Assembly (NCBI RefSeq): GCF_007556595.1
Contig: NZ_VJNB01000010.1
Location: 30,920-94,919, forward strand
Length of the DNA stretch: 64,000 bases
Source: Tepidimonas alkaliphilus
GTDB taxonomy: Bacteria > Pseudomonadota > Gammaproteobacteria > Burkholderiales > Burkholderiaceae_C
Direction: 5' to 3'
Of this stretch, positions 45,155-54,442 are shown piece by piece (position 1 is the first letter of the stretch; each line of letters opens with the position of its first letter). The notes under the pieces were generated by a model that ran no database searches, was not told where the DNA came from, and saw only the letters and a program-made list of their open reading frames with translations. A program made the position numbers and the translations under genes.

Positions 45155-45736
45155 TCAGCGCAGCGCCCAGAGGGCCCCGCCCACCACCACCAGCGCCACC
45201 ACCGCCCAGCCGATGCGGTCGATGTGGCGGCGCAACAGCGGCTCCATGCGCGCACCACCCCAGCGCATCAGCGCGGCCACCAGAAAGAAGCGCGCCCCCC
45301 GCCCGACGAGCGAGGCCAGCGCGAACGGCAGCAGCGGCATGGCCAGCGCCCCGGCGGCGATCGTGAACATTTTGTAAGGAATGGGCGAGAAGCCCGCAAC
45401 GAACACCGCCCAGGCGCCCCAGGCGTCGAACCACGCCACCGCCTGCTGGTAGGCCGGCCAATAGCCGCTGCCGCGCAGCCACGGCTCGATGGCCGCGAAC
45501 GCCAGCCAGCCGATGAGATACCCCGCCAGCCCCCCCAGCACCGAGGTCCAGGTGGTCAGCCACGCCAGCCGCCAGGCGCGCTGCGGCTGGGCCAGCGCCA
45601 TCGGCGCCAGCATCACGTCCGGCGGCACCGGAAAGAACGACGATTCGGCAAAGCTCAGCGCCCCCAGGTAGCGCGGCGCGCGCGGGTGGCGCGCCCACGT
45701 GAGCGCGCGGTCGTAGAGCGGGGCGAACAGGCGCAT
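45155..45736 (-). CDS. YqaA-family (DedA/SNARE-associated) membrane protein
   Basis: A 193-residue inner-membrane protein of the VTT/DedA-like superfamily, YqaA branch. The conserved opening ALSFAESSFFPVPPDVMLAPMALA is diagnostic. Further helices include GGLAGYLIGWLAF, AVFVAGFSPIPYKMFTIAAGALAM and GWAVVALVVVGGALWAL. DedA-type proteins are linked to lipid-carrier or proton transport; this branch is uncharacterised. It lies 15 bases downstream of prfC on the same strand, so the two are probably cotranscribed. Confidence 0.9.
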   Translation of the reverse strand: MRLFAPLYDRALTWARHPRAPRYLGALSFAESSFFPVPPDVMLAPMALAQPQRAWRLAWLTTWTSVLGGLAGYLIGWLAFAAIEPWLRGSGYWPAYQQAVAWFDAWGAWAVFVAGFSPIPYKMFTIAAGALAMPLLPFALASLVGRGARFFLVAALMRWGGARMEPLLRRHIDRIGWAVVALVVVGGALWALR

Positions 45737-45751
45737 CGCGGCAGCTCCCCC

Positions 45752-47368
45752 TCAGGCGTGGTGGAACACCAGCCCGGCGTGCTCGCGCATCGCGTGGAAG
45801 CGGATCTTGGGCCAGTTGCCCTCCACCGCGCGCAGCGTGGCGGCGTGGTCGAGCAGGATGGCCGGCGCCTCCACCGCGTCCCAGGCCATGCGGTGCAGGT
45901 TGGCGTCGATGAAGCGCTTGAGCTCCGCCACGCCGCCGTTTTCCGGCGGGCAGGTCACCCAGCGCACCACGTGGTAGGGGCTTGGGGCGATGCGCGCCTT
46001 GACGCCGTATTCGGTCTCCAGCCGGTGCTGCACCACCTCGAACTGCAGCTGCCCCACCGCCCCCAGCAGCAGCACCGAGCCCGCCATCGGCCGGAAGACC
46101 TGGATCGCGCCTTCCTCGCCGAGCTGCTGCAGGCCGGCGCGCAGCTGCTTGGTGCGCAGCGGGTCGGCCACCTCGACGCTGCGGATGATCTCCGGCGCGA
46201 AGAACGGCAGCCCGGTGAACTGCAGCGCCTCGCCCTCGGTGAGCGTGTCGCCCAGCTGCAGCAGCCCGTGGTTCGGGATGCCGATGATGTCGCCGGCGTA
46301 GGCTTCCTCCAGCAGCTCGCGCCGCTGCGACAGGAACGAGACCACGGTGTTGGGCTTGAACTCCTTGCCGGTGCGGGTGATGCGCAGCTTCATGCCGCGC
46401 TCGAAGCGGCCGCTGGCCACGCGCACGAAGGCCACGCGGTCGCGGTGCGCCGGATCCATGTTGGCCTGGATCTTGAACACCACGCCGCTGAACTTGGGCT
46501 CGGTTGGCGCCACGGTGCGCTGCAGCGCGGGTTTGGGCCCCGGCGGCGGGGCCAGATCGACCAGCGCGTCCAGCACCTCCTTGACGCCGAAGTTGTTGAT
46601 CGCCGAGCCGAAGAACATCGGCGTCTGCGTGCCGGCCAGAAACGCCGCGTGCTCAAACGGCGGCGTGGCGCCTTCCACCAGCTCCAGCTCCTCCTGCGCC
46701 TGCTGCCACTCGGCGCCGAAGCGCTGGGCGATGGCGGGGTTGTCGCGGCCCGCGAGGATCTCCTCGTCGCCGCCGCGGCGGTCCTGGCCGGGGGCGAAGA
46801 CGCGCATCTGCTCGGCGCGGCGGTCCCACACGCCGTGGAAGAGCTTGCCCATGCCGACCGGCCAGGTGAACGGCACCACCGACATGCCCAGCTCGCGCTC
46901 GATTTCGTCCAGCAGGTCCAGCGGCGCCTTGACCTCGCGGTCCATCTTGTTGATGAAGGTCAGGATCGGGGTATTCCGTGCCCGGCAGACCTGCAGCAGC
47001 CGCCGCGTCTGCGGCTCCACGCCGTTGGCGGCGTCGATCACCATCAGCGCCGCATCCACGGCGGTCAGCACGCGGTAGGTGTCCTCGCTGAAGTCCTGGT
47101 GCCCCGGCGTGTCCAGCAGGTTGATGACGCAGTCGCGGTATTCCATCTGCATCACCGAACTCGCCACCGAGATGCCGCGCTGCTTTTCGATCTCCATCCA
47201 GTCGCTGGTGGCATGGCGCGCCGCCTTGCGCGCCTTGACGCTGCCGGCGATGTGGATGGCGCCCGAAAACAGCAGCAGCTTTTCGGTCAGCGTGGTCTTG
47301 CCTGCGTCGGGGTGCGAGATGATGGCAAAGGTGCGCCGGCGGCGCACTTCGGAGGCGAGGTCTGGCAT
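45752..47368 (-). CDS. prfC: Peptide chain release factor 3
   Basis: A 538-residue translational GTPase that recycles RF1 and RF2. G1 (SHPDAGKTTLTEKLL), G2 (QRGISVASSV), G3 (DTPGHQDFSEDTYR) and G4 (NKMDRE) are intact. RF3 specificity is shown by the DWMEIEKQRGIS segment and the C-terminal half ending in GLVFHHA. GATAAT lies 8 bases upstream of the ATG, with a TTGGCA -35-like hexamer 15 bases further upstream. The divergent RsmB-like gene shares the 71-base intergenic region. Confidence 0.97.
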   Translation of the reverse strand: MPDLASEVRRRRTFAIISHPDAGKTTLTEKLLLFSGAIHIAGSVKARKAARHATSDWMEIEKQRGISVASSVMQMEYRDCVINLLDTPGHQDFSEDTYRVLTAVDAALMVIDAANGVEPQTRRLLQVCRARNTPILTFINKMDREVKAPLDLLDEIERELGMSVVPFTWPVGMGKLFHGVWDRRAEQMRVFAPGQDRRGGDEEILAGRDNPAIAQRFGAEWQQAQEELELVEGATPPFEHAAFLAGTQTPMFFGSAINNFGVKEVLDALVDLAPPPGPKPALQRTVAPTEPKFSGVVFKIQANMDPAHRDRVAFVRVASGRFERGMKLRITRTGKEFKPNTVVSFLSQRRELLEEAYAGDIIGIPNHGLLQLGDTLTEGEALQFTGLPFFAPEIIRSVEVADPLRTKQLRAGLQQLGEEGAIQVFRPMAGSVLLLGAVGQLQFEVVQHRLETEYGVKARIAPSPYHVVRWVTCPPENGGVAELKRFIDANLHRMAWDAVEAPAILLDHAATLRAVEGNWPKIRFHAMREHAGLVFHHA

Positions 47369-47376
47369 GGGGCGCG

Positions 47377-47403
47377 ATTATCCGGCAGCGGTGGGGGTGC
47401 CAA
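47377..47403 (-). promoter_or_regulatory. prfC promoter
   Basis: On the minus strand TTGGCA, a 15-base spacer and GATAAT (47382-47377) are visible, the hexamer ending 8 bases before the prfC ATG. It is among the better -35/-10 pairs for a protein gene in the window, though the spacer is short. Confidence 0.45.
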
Positions 47404-47439
47404 TTCGAGGGGTAGGTCTGGCTGGGCGACAATCGACCT

Positions 47440-48804
47440 ATGAGCCAGGCTCGCGCTTCTCGTTGGCGCCGCGCGGCGCCGCCGCCGGCGCCGCCGCTGC
47501 AACTGGCGGCGCAGTTGCTGCAACAGACACTGGCGTTTCGCCAGCCGCCCGATGCGGTGCTGGCGCAGACGCTGGGGCAGGGGCCGCGCCGGGTGGGCTC
47601 CCGCCTGCGCCAGGCGTTGGGGGATACGCTGTATGCGGCGCTGCGCGCGCTGTCGCGCTGGCACGGCCTGGCGCGGCGGCTCAGCGGGCGACCCGCCGCG
47701 CCGCTGGAACTGGCGGCGCTGCGCGCGGATGCGCAGGCGTGCCGCGCGGTGATGGCGCTGGCCTGGCCGGCATCGGCGCTGGAGGCGCTGCGCGATGCCG
47801 ACCCTGCTGCGGCGCAAGAGGTGCAGCGCTTGCAGGCGCAAGCGGCCCGCGTCGATCTGACCGGGGCGGCCCCGTGCGAGCGCTGGGGGCTGCCCGCGTG
47901 GTTGATCGAGCGCTTGCAGCCGCAGCTTGCGACCTCGGAGTGGCCGTTGCTGGTGCAGGCGCTGCAGACCCCGGCGCCGGTGGATTTGCGCGTCAACGCC
48001 TTGCAGGTTCGCCGCGAGCAAGCTCTGGCCGCGTTGCAGGCGCTGGGCTTGCCCGCTGAGCCGACCCCCTACGCCCCGCATGGCTTGCGTCTGCCGCAAC
48101 GCGCGCGTCTGGCAGGTCTGCCCCCCTATGAGCAGGGCTGGGTCGAGGTGCAAGACGAAGGCTCGCAGCTCATCGTGGCGCTGGTGGGCGCGCGCCGCGG
48201 CGAGACGGTGGTGGATTTTTGCGCCGGCGCCGGCGGCAAAACCCTGGCGCTGGGCGCGCAGATGCGCGATGAAGGCCGGCTGTATGCCTTCGATGTCAGC
48301 GCGCGGCGTCTGCTGGCCTTGACGCCCCGTCTGGCTCGCGCGGGGCTGACGCTGGTGGTCAGCATGCAAATCGCCGACGAACGCGACGAGCGGCTGGATC
48401 GCTTGAGCGGCAAGGTGGATCGCGTGCTGGTCGATGCGCCGTGCACCGGCAACGGCACGCTGCGGCGCCACCCGGAGCTGGCGTGGCGTCATGATCCGGC
48501 CAGCGTCGCGCAGCACGCCGAGCTGCAGCGGCGTATCCTGGCCGCGGCGGCCCGCCTGGTGCGCCCCGGCGGGCGGCTGGTCTATGCCACCTGCAGCCTG
48601 CTGCCCGAAGAAAATGAGTCGGTGGCTGCGGACTTTGACGCCCTGCACGGCAGCCGTTTTCAGCGCTTGCCAGCGCTCGACCTGCTGCAAGAGGCTCGCG
48701 TGCCGAAGGCGGCGGACTTGGTGCAGGGGCCCTACCTGCGGCTGTGGCCGCACCGTCACGGCTGCGATGGTTTTTTTGCCGCGGTGTGGCAGCGGCGGGC
48801 TTGA
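47440..48804 (+). CDS. RsmB/NOP-family RNA (cytosine-5) methyltransferase
   Basis: A 454-residue SAM-dependent methyltransferase. The C-terminal catalytic domain has motif I (VDFCAGAGGKTLALGAQM, near residue 258), motif IV (VDAPCTGNGTLRRHPE, near residue 332) and motif VI (YATCSLLPEEN, near residue 385). The two cysteines are the catalytic pair of m5C RNA methylases. The N-terminal 150 residues are helical but not an obvious NusB domain, so rsmB itself (16S C967) is likely but not certain. GACAAT lies about 6 bases upstream of the ATG. It is divergent from prfC and converges on pilR. Confidence 0.88.
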   Translation: MSQARASRWRRAAPPPAPPLQLAAQLLQQTLAFRQPPDAVLAQTLGQGPRRVGSRLRQALGDTLYAALRALSRWHGLARRLSGRPAAPLELAALRADAQACRAVMALAWPASALEALRDADPAAAQEVQRLQAQAARVDLTGAAPCERWGLPAWLIERLQPQLATSEWPLLVQALQTPAPVDLRVNALQVRREQALAALQALGLPAEPTPYAPHGLRLPQRARLAGLPPYEQGWVEVQDEGSQLIVALVGARRGETVVDFCAGAGGKTLALGAQMRDEGRLYAFDVSARRLLALTPRLARAGLTLVVSMQIADERDERLDRLSGKVDRVLVDAPCTGNGTLRRHPELAWRHDPASVAQHAELQRRILAAAARLVRPGGRLVYATCSLLPEENESVAADFDALHGSRFQRLPALDLLQEARVPKAADLVQGPYLRLWPHRHGCDGFFAAVWQRRA

Positions 48805-48837
48805 CCGCGGCGGCCCGGGGTTCGACACCTGCAGCGC

Positions 48838-50205
48838 TCAGCCGAGCCCCAGCCGCTGCATCCAGTAGCGCAGTTTGGCCAACGTCCAGCCCAGCTCGCG
48901 CGCGGTGCGCGACTGGTTCCAGCGGTTGCGCTCCAGCATCGCCTGCAATTGCGCGCGCGGCAGCGGCGCTTCATCGTCGCAGCAGAGGCTGGCTGCGGGG
49001 CGGGATGGATCCGGCGGGGGCTCGATGGGTGTAGCGCTGGCAGGTAGATCCAAGGCGTCGGCATCCAGCACCGGCCCTGGGTGCAGCGCCACGGCGCGCT
49101 CCAGCAGGTTTTCCAGCTCGCGCACATTGCCCGGGAACGGGTAGGGTTGCAGCCGCTGCAGCGCCGCCTCCGTCAGACGCGGCACAGGGTGCAGGCCGTC
49201 GCGTTGCGCCAAACGCTGCAGGATAGCTTGAGCCAATTCCGGCAAATCTTGCCGGTGCTCGCGCAGCGCCGGAGCCTGGATGGGGATGACGTTGAGACGG
49301 TAGTAAAGATCATGGCGGAAGCGACCCTCCTGCACCAGGCGGTTGAGGTTTTTGTGCGTGGCGCTGACGATGCGCACATCGACCGGCTCCTCGCTTGCCG
49401 CCCCCACGGGACGCACAGCGCGTTCCTGCAACGCGCGCAGCAATTTGACCTGCATCGGCAGCGGCAAGTCGGCCACCTCGTCCAAAAACAACGTGCCGCC
49501 GTGCGCCGCCTGAAACAGCCCGGCGCGGTCGCTGCTGGCGCCGGTGAACGCGCCGCGCTTGTGGCCAAAGAGCTCGCTTTCCAGCAACTCCGGCGGAATG
49601 GCGCCACAGTTGACCGCCACGAATGGGCCTTGGGCGCGGTGGCTGCAGGCGTGCAATGCGCGCGCGATCAATTCTTTGCCGGTACCCGACTCGCCGCTGA
49701 TCAACACCGGCGCCATGGTGCGCGCCACGCGCTGGATGGTGACGCGCACGGCTTGCATGGCGGCGGAGGATCCGATCAGGCGTTGCAGCGCTTCGGGCGC
49801 TGCGTCAACGGCTGGCGGGGATGGGCTGGCGGCATCCGGCTGCGCCTGCAGCGCGGCGGTGACGGCCTGCCGCAGGCGCGCCGGCGAGACCGGCTTGGTC
49901 AGGTAGTCGAACGCCCCAGCTTTGAGCGCCTGCACGGCGTTGTCGGCGGAGCCATAAGCGGTGATGACGATGGCCCGCTCGGGTCGAGCCTGAGCGGTCA
50001 GCTCGCGCAGCAAGTCCAGGCCGCTGCCGTCGGGCAGGCGCATGTCGGTCAGCACCACGCGGTAGTGGCGTTGGGCCAGCCGCGCGCGCGCGGTGGCCAA
50101 GTCAGCCGCTTCGTCCGCCGCTTGACCGACTTTGGTCAACGCCAGCGCGTAGAGCTGGCGCAGGTCCGGCTCATCTTCAACGATCAAAAGGTTGGGCCCA
50201 GACAT
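48838..50205 (-). CDS. pilR: Sigma-54-dependent response regulator PilR
   Basis: A 455-residue NtrC-family activator of type IV pilin transcription. The receiver domain (residues 1-120) has the phospho-acceptor D54 in LTDMRLPDG. The AAA+ domain has the Walker A GESGTGKE near residue 170 and the sigma-54 loop GAFTGA near residue 218. A Fis-type helix-turn-helix ([19 protein letters not shown]) ends the protein. The pilS partner is 9 bases upstream. Naming as PilR rather than another NtrC-like regulator rests on the PilS-type partner and the ccsA/PP0621 context. Confidence 0.9.
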   Translation of the reverse strand: MSGPNLLIVEDEPDLRQLYALALTKVGQAADEAADLATARARLAQRHYRVVLTDMRLPDGSGLDLLRELTAQARPERAIVITAYGSADNAVQALKAGAFDYLTKPVSPARLRQAVTAALQAQPDAASPSPPAVDAAPEALQRLIGSSAAMQAVRVTIQRVARTMAPVLISGESGTGKELIARALHACSHRAQGPFVAVNCGAIPPELLESELFGHKRGAFTGASSDRAGLFQAAHGGTLFLDEVADLPLPMQVKLLRALQERAVRPVGAASEEPVDVRIVSATHKNLNRLVQEGRFRHDLYYRLNVIPIQAPALREHRQDLPELAQAILQRLAQRDGLHPVPRLTEAALQRLQPYPFPGNVRELENLLERAVALHPGPVLDADALDLPASATPIEPPPDPSRPAASLCCDDEAPLPRAQLQAMLERNRWNQSRTARELGWTLAKLRYWMQRLGLG

Positions 50206-50214
50206 CGCTGACGG

Positions 50215-51936
50215 TCATGTCGCCCCCATGCGGGCGTCGACGCACGCCTCGGGATGCGCCAACGGCGCATCGAGGGTGAACGCGTTGCCAAGGCGCCCCT
50301 GCCGTTCGGCCACGCCGTGCGTCAACTCCGCATGATAGCGGCGGCACAGCTCGCGCGAGAGGTAAAGCCCCAGCCCGCTGGAGCGGCTGTCCGAGCTGGC
50401 AAATGGCTCGAACAGGTGTTGGCGCATGGCGGGATCCAACGGGGCGCTGTCGCTCCAGACCGTCAGCCGAACGCGCGCGCCACAGGCGGCGCTTTCCACC
50501 CGGATGGCGCCGGCGGCGGCGCTGGCGTGGCGGTCGGCGTTGTCCAGCAAGTTCACCAGCACCCGACGCAAATGCTCGGCGTCGAAGCCAATGCCGGCGT
50601 CGCCTGCTTCGCGCACGCGCACCAGCCGCGCGCCTTGCGGACGCTGCGCCAGCCAGTCGGCCAAGACGGCGTCCACCGCTTCGTCCAACGCCAAGACCGT
50701 CGCAGGGGTATCGTGAGGCTGGGGCGCGCGCGCCGCTTCCAGCACATCGCTGATGGTGCGGTTGATGCGCCGCACGTTCTGGTCGATGACCTTCAGCAAC
50801 CCAGGCGATGCCGGACTGGCCTCCTCTTGCAACAGCGCGCATGCTTGCGCAATGGCCGCCAAGGGGTTGCGGATTTCATGCGCGATGGCGGCCGAGACCC
50901 GCCCCATGGCGGCCAGCTTTTCGGTGTGAATGCGCAGCTCGAGCGCTTGCAAGTCCTGCAACACCAGCAGGTGCGCCGTCAAGCCATCGGGCCCGCGTGC
51001 GGTTTGAATTTGCACCCGCACGCGTTGGCTGCGTCCGTCGGGGTGGGGCAGCACGCCGTGGCGCACCGTGCAGGGCTCGCTGGTCTGCAGCTCGGCCAGC
51101 CAGCGCAGCAGCTCGCGCCAGGCGGGGGTGGCGGTGACCCGCTCGACAGCCTCCGTGGAAGCAGCCTGCGGCTGCGGCACCCCTAGCATGCGCGCCGCGG
51201 CGGGGTTGAGGTAGCGCGGGCAGCCGGCGTGTCCATCGACGACCACAATGCCTTCAGCCAACGCGCCGGCGATCAGCCGATTGACTTCGGCCTGCAGCTG
51301 CGCCTGCGCATGGCTGCGCCGTGCGGCGGCGGTCTCGCCCGCCAACCGGGCGGTCAGATGGCTGGCCAGCAACGCCACCAGCAACAAGCCGGTGCCGGTC
51401 ACGGCGGCTTGCAGCCAAGCTGCGTTGCCCGCCACCGGCTCCAGCTGCCAGGCCCGCGCCAACAGCAACAGGGTGGCGGCCGACGCCACCCCAAGCGCCA
51501 ACACGCGCGGGCCGAGCACCGCGGCCAGCAACACGGGCCAGACGAACAGCGGCGTGAAATTCACCCCGGCGGGCGTGAGGTGTTCCAGCAGGGCGAAGAC
51601 AGCCAAGTCGGCCCACACGGTCAGCAGCCAGCGGCCCGACCAGGCGTTGGCCTCGGGCAAAGCCGGCGGCAACGTCAGACTGGCCGCGGTGATGGCCACC
51701 AGCAGCGCGCACAGGCCGGCAATCCAAGGCGGCGTTTGGCCTGACAGCCAGCCCAAGACGCTGAGCAACAACAGCGCCAGCGCCAGCACCAGGCGCGCGG
51801 TCATCAGCGGCTGCCACAGACGGGCTGGCGCCTCGGCAGGGGCAGGCTCGGCGAATGGAGTCTCGGCGTGCGCAGCCCATACGGGCGTCCAGCGCGCCGC
51901 GCCGCCTTCAGCCTTCGGACAGCCGCCGGTGTTCAT
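50215..51936 (-). CDS. pilS: Sensor histidine kinase PilS
   Basis: A 573-residue membrane kinase paired with PilR. The N-terminal half holds about six hydrophobic helices (LVLALALLLLSVLGWLSG, AGLCALLVAITAASLTL, LLLVALLASHL). A PAS-like segment lies at about residues 245-320. The HisKA box AIAHEIRNPLAAI places the phospho-His near residue 352, and the HATPase domain has the N box (NLLDNADRHAS) and G box (SGLGLYLS). The start at 51936 overlaps the PP0621 gene by 29 bases; a later start is possible because the first 40 residues are Pro/Ala-rich. Confidence 0.9.
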   Translation of the reverse strand: MNTGGCPKAEGGAARWTPVWAAHAETPFAEPAPAEAPARLWQPLMTARLVLALALLLLSVLGWLSGQTPPWIAGLCALLVAITAASLTLPPALPEANAWSGRWLLTVWADLAVFALLEHLTPAGVNFTPLFVWPVLLAAVLGPRVLALGVASAATLLLLARAWQLEPVAGNAAWLQAAVTGTGLLLVALLASHLTARLAGETAAARRSHAQAQLQAEVNRLIAGALAEGIVVVDGHAGCPRYLNPAAARMLGVPQPQAASTEAVERVTATPAWRELLRWLAELQTSEPCTVRHGVLPHPDGRSQRVRVQIQTARGPDGLTAHLLVLQDLQALELRIHTEKLAAMGRVSAAIAHEIRNPLAAIAQACALLQEEASPASPGLLKVIDQNVRRINRTISDVLEAARAPQPHDTPATVLALDEAVDAVLADWLAQRPQGARLVRVREAGDAGIGFDAEHLRRVLVNLLDNADRHASAAAGAIRVESAACGARVRLTVWSDSAPLDPAMRQHLFEPFASSDSRSSGLGLYLSRELCRRYHAELTHGVAERQGRLGNAFTLDAPLAHPEACVDARMGAT

Positions 51937-52147
51937 GGCTGCAATACGCGCCGAGGGCGCCGCGCACCGCTTCCGTGGCCGGCAGGTGCAGCCCGCAGTG
52001 CAGGCAGCGCACCATGGCTTGGGGGGTGTCGGGGGTGGTCTGCCTCGGGGCGCAGGCGCGGGAGCGCAGCCTGCGCGAGCGCCGCCACCACAGCCAGCCG
52101 CCCGCCAACACCGCCAACACCAGCAGCCACTTCAGCAACGGTTGCAT
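51908..52147 (-). CDS. PP0621-family small membrane protein
   Basis: A 79-residue protein with an N-terminal helix (WLLVLAVLAGGWLWW) and a short cytosolic part. Its signature is MVRCLHCGLHLPATEAV...YCSHEHRR: CxxC, then C and H residues likely to bind zinc. The family is conserved next to pilS in Burkholderiales, with no known function. It lies 18 bases after the ccsA-like gene and overlaps the pilS start. Confidence 0.87.
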   Translation of the reverse strand: MQPLLKWLLVLAVLAGGWLWWRRSRRLRSRACAPRQTTPDTPQAMVRCLHCGLHLPATEAVRGALGAYCSHEHRRLSEG

Positions 52148-52165
52148 GGCCGATGTCCGTCGCGT

Positions 52166-52963
52166 TCACACGCCGCGGTGCAGAATCACTTCGAGCACGA
52201 AGTGCGAGCCGACGTAGCCCAGCAACAGCAGCACGCCCGCGGCGTAGAGCATGCGCACCGCCAGCCGTCCGCGCCAGCCCCAGCGCCAGCGCCCCCACAG
52301 CAGCGCGCCCAGCACGGCCCACGAAAGGGCTGTGAACACCGATTTGTGGGTGATCCAGCGCGCCGCCGGCCCCATCAGGCTGGTAAAAATCCAGCCCGCG
52401 ATCAGGGTCAGCGTCAGCAAGGCAAACGCGGCCCACACGAAGCGAAACGTCAGCCGCTCCAGCGCCAGCAACGGCAACGCGGTGGGTTGCATGCCGCCGG
52501 CGCGGATGGCGGCCTCAGTGCGCTGCGTCATCCAGCCGTGCGCCACCGCCGCGCCCAGCAGGCCGTAAGAAGCAAAGCCCAGCGCCCAGTGCAGCGGCAG
52601 CCAGGGCGACGACAGCGAAGGCACGACCGTGCCGGGAAACCACAGCGCCAGCAGCACCGCCGGCACGCCCAAGCCCGCCAAGGTCCAGCGCGCCGCAAGT
52701 TGCGGGTAGAGCTGCGTTTCCAGCGCATAAACGGCCAGCACCAGCCACGCGGTGACCGACAGCGTCGGCGCAAAGCCGAACCGGGCCGGGGTGGCGCTGA
52801 ACGAGGCCGCCAACGCCAGCCCATGCAGCACCAACGTCGCCCACACGAGCAGCGTGAGATGGTGGGATCGCAGGCGGGCCGCCCACAGCGACAGCGCGCC
52901 GTAGCCGGCCGCCGCGCCCAGCGCGGGGGCCCACAACCACCAAGGGCTCGCCGATACAATCAT
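52166..52963 (-). CDS. CcsA/ResC-like inner-membrane protein (YpjD family)
   Basis: A 265-residue polytopic protein related to cytochrome c assembly proteins (CcsA/HemX/YpjD). About eight helices are visible. The conserved HWALGFASYGLLGAAVAHGWM (near residue 125) and THKSVFTALSWAVLGALLWGRW segments hold the family histidines. A role in haem handling is inferred; YpjD homologues are often not tied to c-type cytochrome assembly. TACACT lies 6 bases before the ATG at 52963. It is divergent from ffh, the common Proteobacterial arrangement, and heads the PP0621-pilS-pilR group. Confidence 0.87.
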   Translation of the reverse strand: MIVSASPWWLWAPALGAAAGYGALSLWAARLRSHHLTLLVWATLVLHGLALAASFSATPARFGFAPTLSVTAWLVLAVYALETQLYPQLAARWTLAGLGVPAVLLALWFPGTVVPSLSSPWLPLHWALGFASYGLLGAAVAHGWMTQRTEAAIRAGGMQPTALPLLALERLTFRFVWAAFALLTLTLIAGWIFTSLMGPAARWITHKSVFTALSWAVLGALLWGRWRWGWRGRLAVRMLYAAGVLLLLGYVGSHFVLEVILHRGV

Positions 52964-52969
52964 TCGCCT

Positions 52970-52975
52970 AGTGTA
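52970..52975 (-). promoter_or_regulatory. -10-like hexamer before the ccsA-like gene
   Basis: TACACT on the minus strand ends 6 bases before the ATG and no Shine-Dalgarno sequence is present. On the opposite strand TACAAT (52955-52960) is a candidate -10 for ffh, giving that gene a conventional 5' leader of about 25-30 bases. Confidence 0.35.
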
Positions 52976-52990
52976 ACGAAGGGCCATGAC

Positions 52991-54370
52991 ATGGCTTCCG
53001 CCCTGACCGAAAAACTGTCGCGCCTGGTCAAGCAGATCCGCGGGCAGGCCCGCATCACCGAGGCCAACGTGCAGGACATGCTGCGCGAGGTGCGCATGGC
53101 GCTGCTGGAGGCCGACGTCGCGCTGCCGGTGGTGCGCGACTTCATCGCCCGCGTCAAGGACAAGGCGCTGGGGCAGGAGGTGGTCGGCTCGCTCACGCCG
53201 GGTCAGGCGCTGGTCGGCATCATCCACCGGGAACTGGCCGCCACGATGGGCGAGGGCGTGGCCGACGTCAACCTGGCCACCCAGCCGCCGGCGGTGATCC
53301 TGATGGCCGGCCTGCAGGGCGCCGGCAAGACCACCACCACCGCCAAGCTGGCCAAGTGGCTGATCGAGCGGCGCAGGAAGAAAGTGCTCACCGTCAGCGG
53401 CGATGTCTACCGCCCGGCGGCGATCGAGCAGTTGCGCACGGTGACGAGGCAGGCCGGGGCGGAGTGGTTTCCGAGTTCGCCGGATCAGAAGCCGCTGGAG
53501 ATTGCGCGCGCGGCGCTGGACCATGCGCGCAGGCACTACTTCGACGTGCTGATCGTCGACACCGCCGGGCGCCTGGCGATCGACGAGGCGATGATGCAGG
53601 AGATCCGCGCGCTGCACGCCGAACTCAAGCCTGTGGAGACGCTGTTCGTCGTCGATGCGATGCAGGGGCAGGACGCGGTCAACACGGCGCGTGCGTTCAA
53701 GGAGGCGCTGCCGCTGACCGGCATCGTGCTGACCAAGCTCGACGGCGACTCGCGCGGCGGGGCGGCGCTGTCGGTGCGCGCCGTCACCGGCGCGCCGATC
53801 AAGTTCGCCGGCGTGAGCGAAAAGATCGACGGGCTGGAGCTGTTCGACGCCGAGCGCCACGCCGGGCGCATCCTTGGCATGGGCGACATCGTCGCGCTGG
53901 TGGAGCAGGTCACCGCCGGCGTCGACCTGCAGCAGGCGCAAAAGCTCGCCGCCAAGGTCAAGAGCGGCGGCTTCGATCTGGAGGATTTCCTCGAGCAGAT
54001 CCGGCAGATGAAGAAGATGGGGGGGCTCTCGAGCCTCCTGGACAAGCTGCCAGCCCAACTGGCGGCCAAGGCCGGCGAGGCCGACCTCGACCGCGCCGAG
54101 CGCGACCTTCGCCGCAAGGAGGGCATCATCTGCGCGATGACGCCCGAGGAGCGGCGCCACCCCGAGATCATCAAGGCCAGCCGCAAGCGCCGCATTGCCG
54201 CCGGCGCCGGCGTGCAGGTGCAGGAGGTCAACCGCTTGCTGAAGGAGTTTGAGCAGATGCAGGCGATGATGAAGAAGATGAAGGGTGGCGGCCTGATGAA
54301 GTGGATGAAGCGCCTGGGCGGCGCAAAAGGCGCGGGGCTGGGCGGCTTGCCAGGCTGGCCGGGGCGTTGA
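52991..54370 (+). CDS. ffh: Signal recognition particle protein Ffh
   Basis: A 459-residue SRP GTPase that targets nascent membrane proteins to FtsY with 4.5S RNA. The N domain is at residues 1-90. The G domain has the P-loop GLQGAGKTTTTAKLAKWL near residue 101, the insertion box, DTAGRL and TKLDGD. The Met-rich M domain, with MQAMMKKMKGGGLMKWMKR, ends the protein. The start MASALTEKLSRLVKQ at 52991 fits the family; an out-of-frame ATG lies 5 bases earlier. No 4.5S RNA gene is seen adjacent. Confidence 0.97.
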   Translation: MASALTEKLSRLVKQIRGQARITEANVQDMLREVRMALLEADVALPVVRDFIARVKDKALGQEVVGSLTPGQALVGIIHRELAATMGEGVADVNLATQPPAVILMAGLQGAGKTTTTAKLAKWLIERRRKKVLTVSGDVYRPAAIEQLRTVTRQAGAEWFPSSPDQKPLEIARAALDHARRHYFDVLIVDTAGRLAIDEAMMQEIRALHAELKPVETLFVVDAMQGQDAVNTARAFKEALPLTGIVLTKLDGDSRGGAALSVRAVTGAPIKFAGVSEKIDGLELFDAERHAGRILGMGDIVALVEQVTAGVDLQQAQKLAAKVKSGGFDLEDFLEQIRQMKKMGGLSSLLDKLPAQLAAKAGEADLDRAERDLRRKEGIICAMTPEERRHPEIIKASRKRRIAAGAGVQVQEVNRLLKEFEQMQAMMKKMKGGGLMKWMKRLGGAKGAGLGGLPGWPGR

Positions 54371-54430
54371 AAGGCAGGGGCCGCCCAGGGGCCATTGACG
54401 CCGCGCAAGCGGCAGGCGGCGGCGCGGCGC

Positions 54431-54436
54431 TAGGAT
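54431..54436 (+). promoter_or_regulatory. -10-like hexamer before the CbiM-like gene
   Basis: TAGGAT ends 6 bases before the GTG at 54443. The motif is weaker than the others in this window, and its position matches the leaderless-type layout. Confidence 0.3.
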
Positions 54437-54442
54437 GGCGAC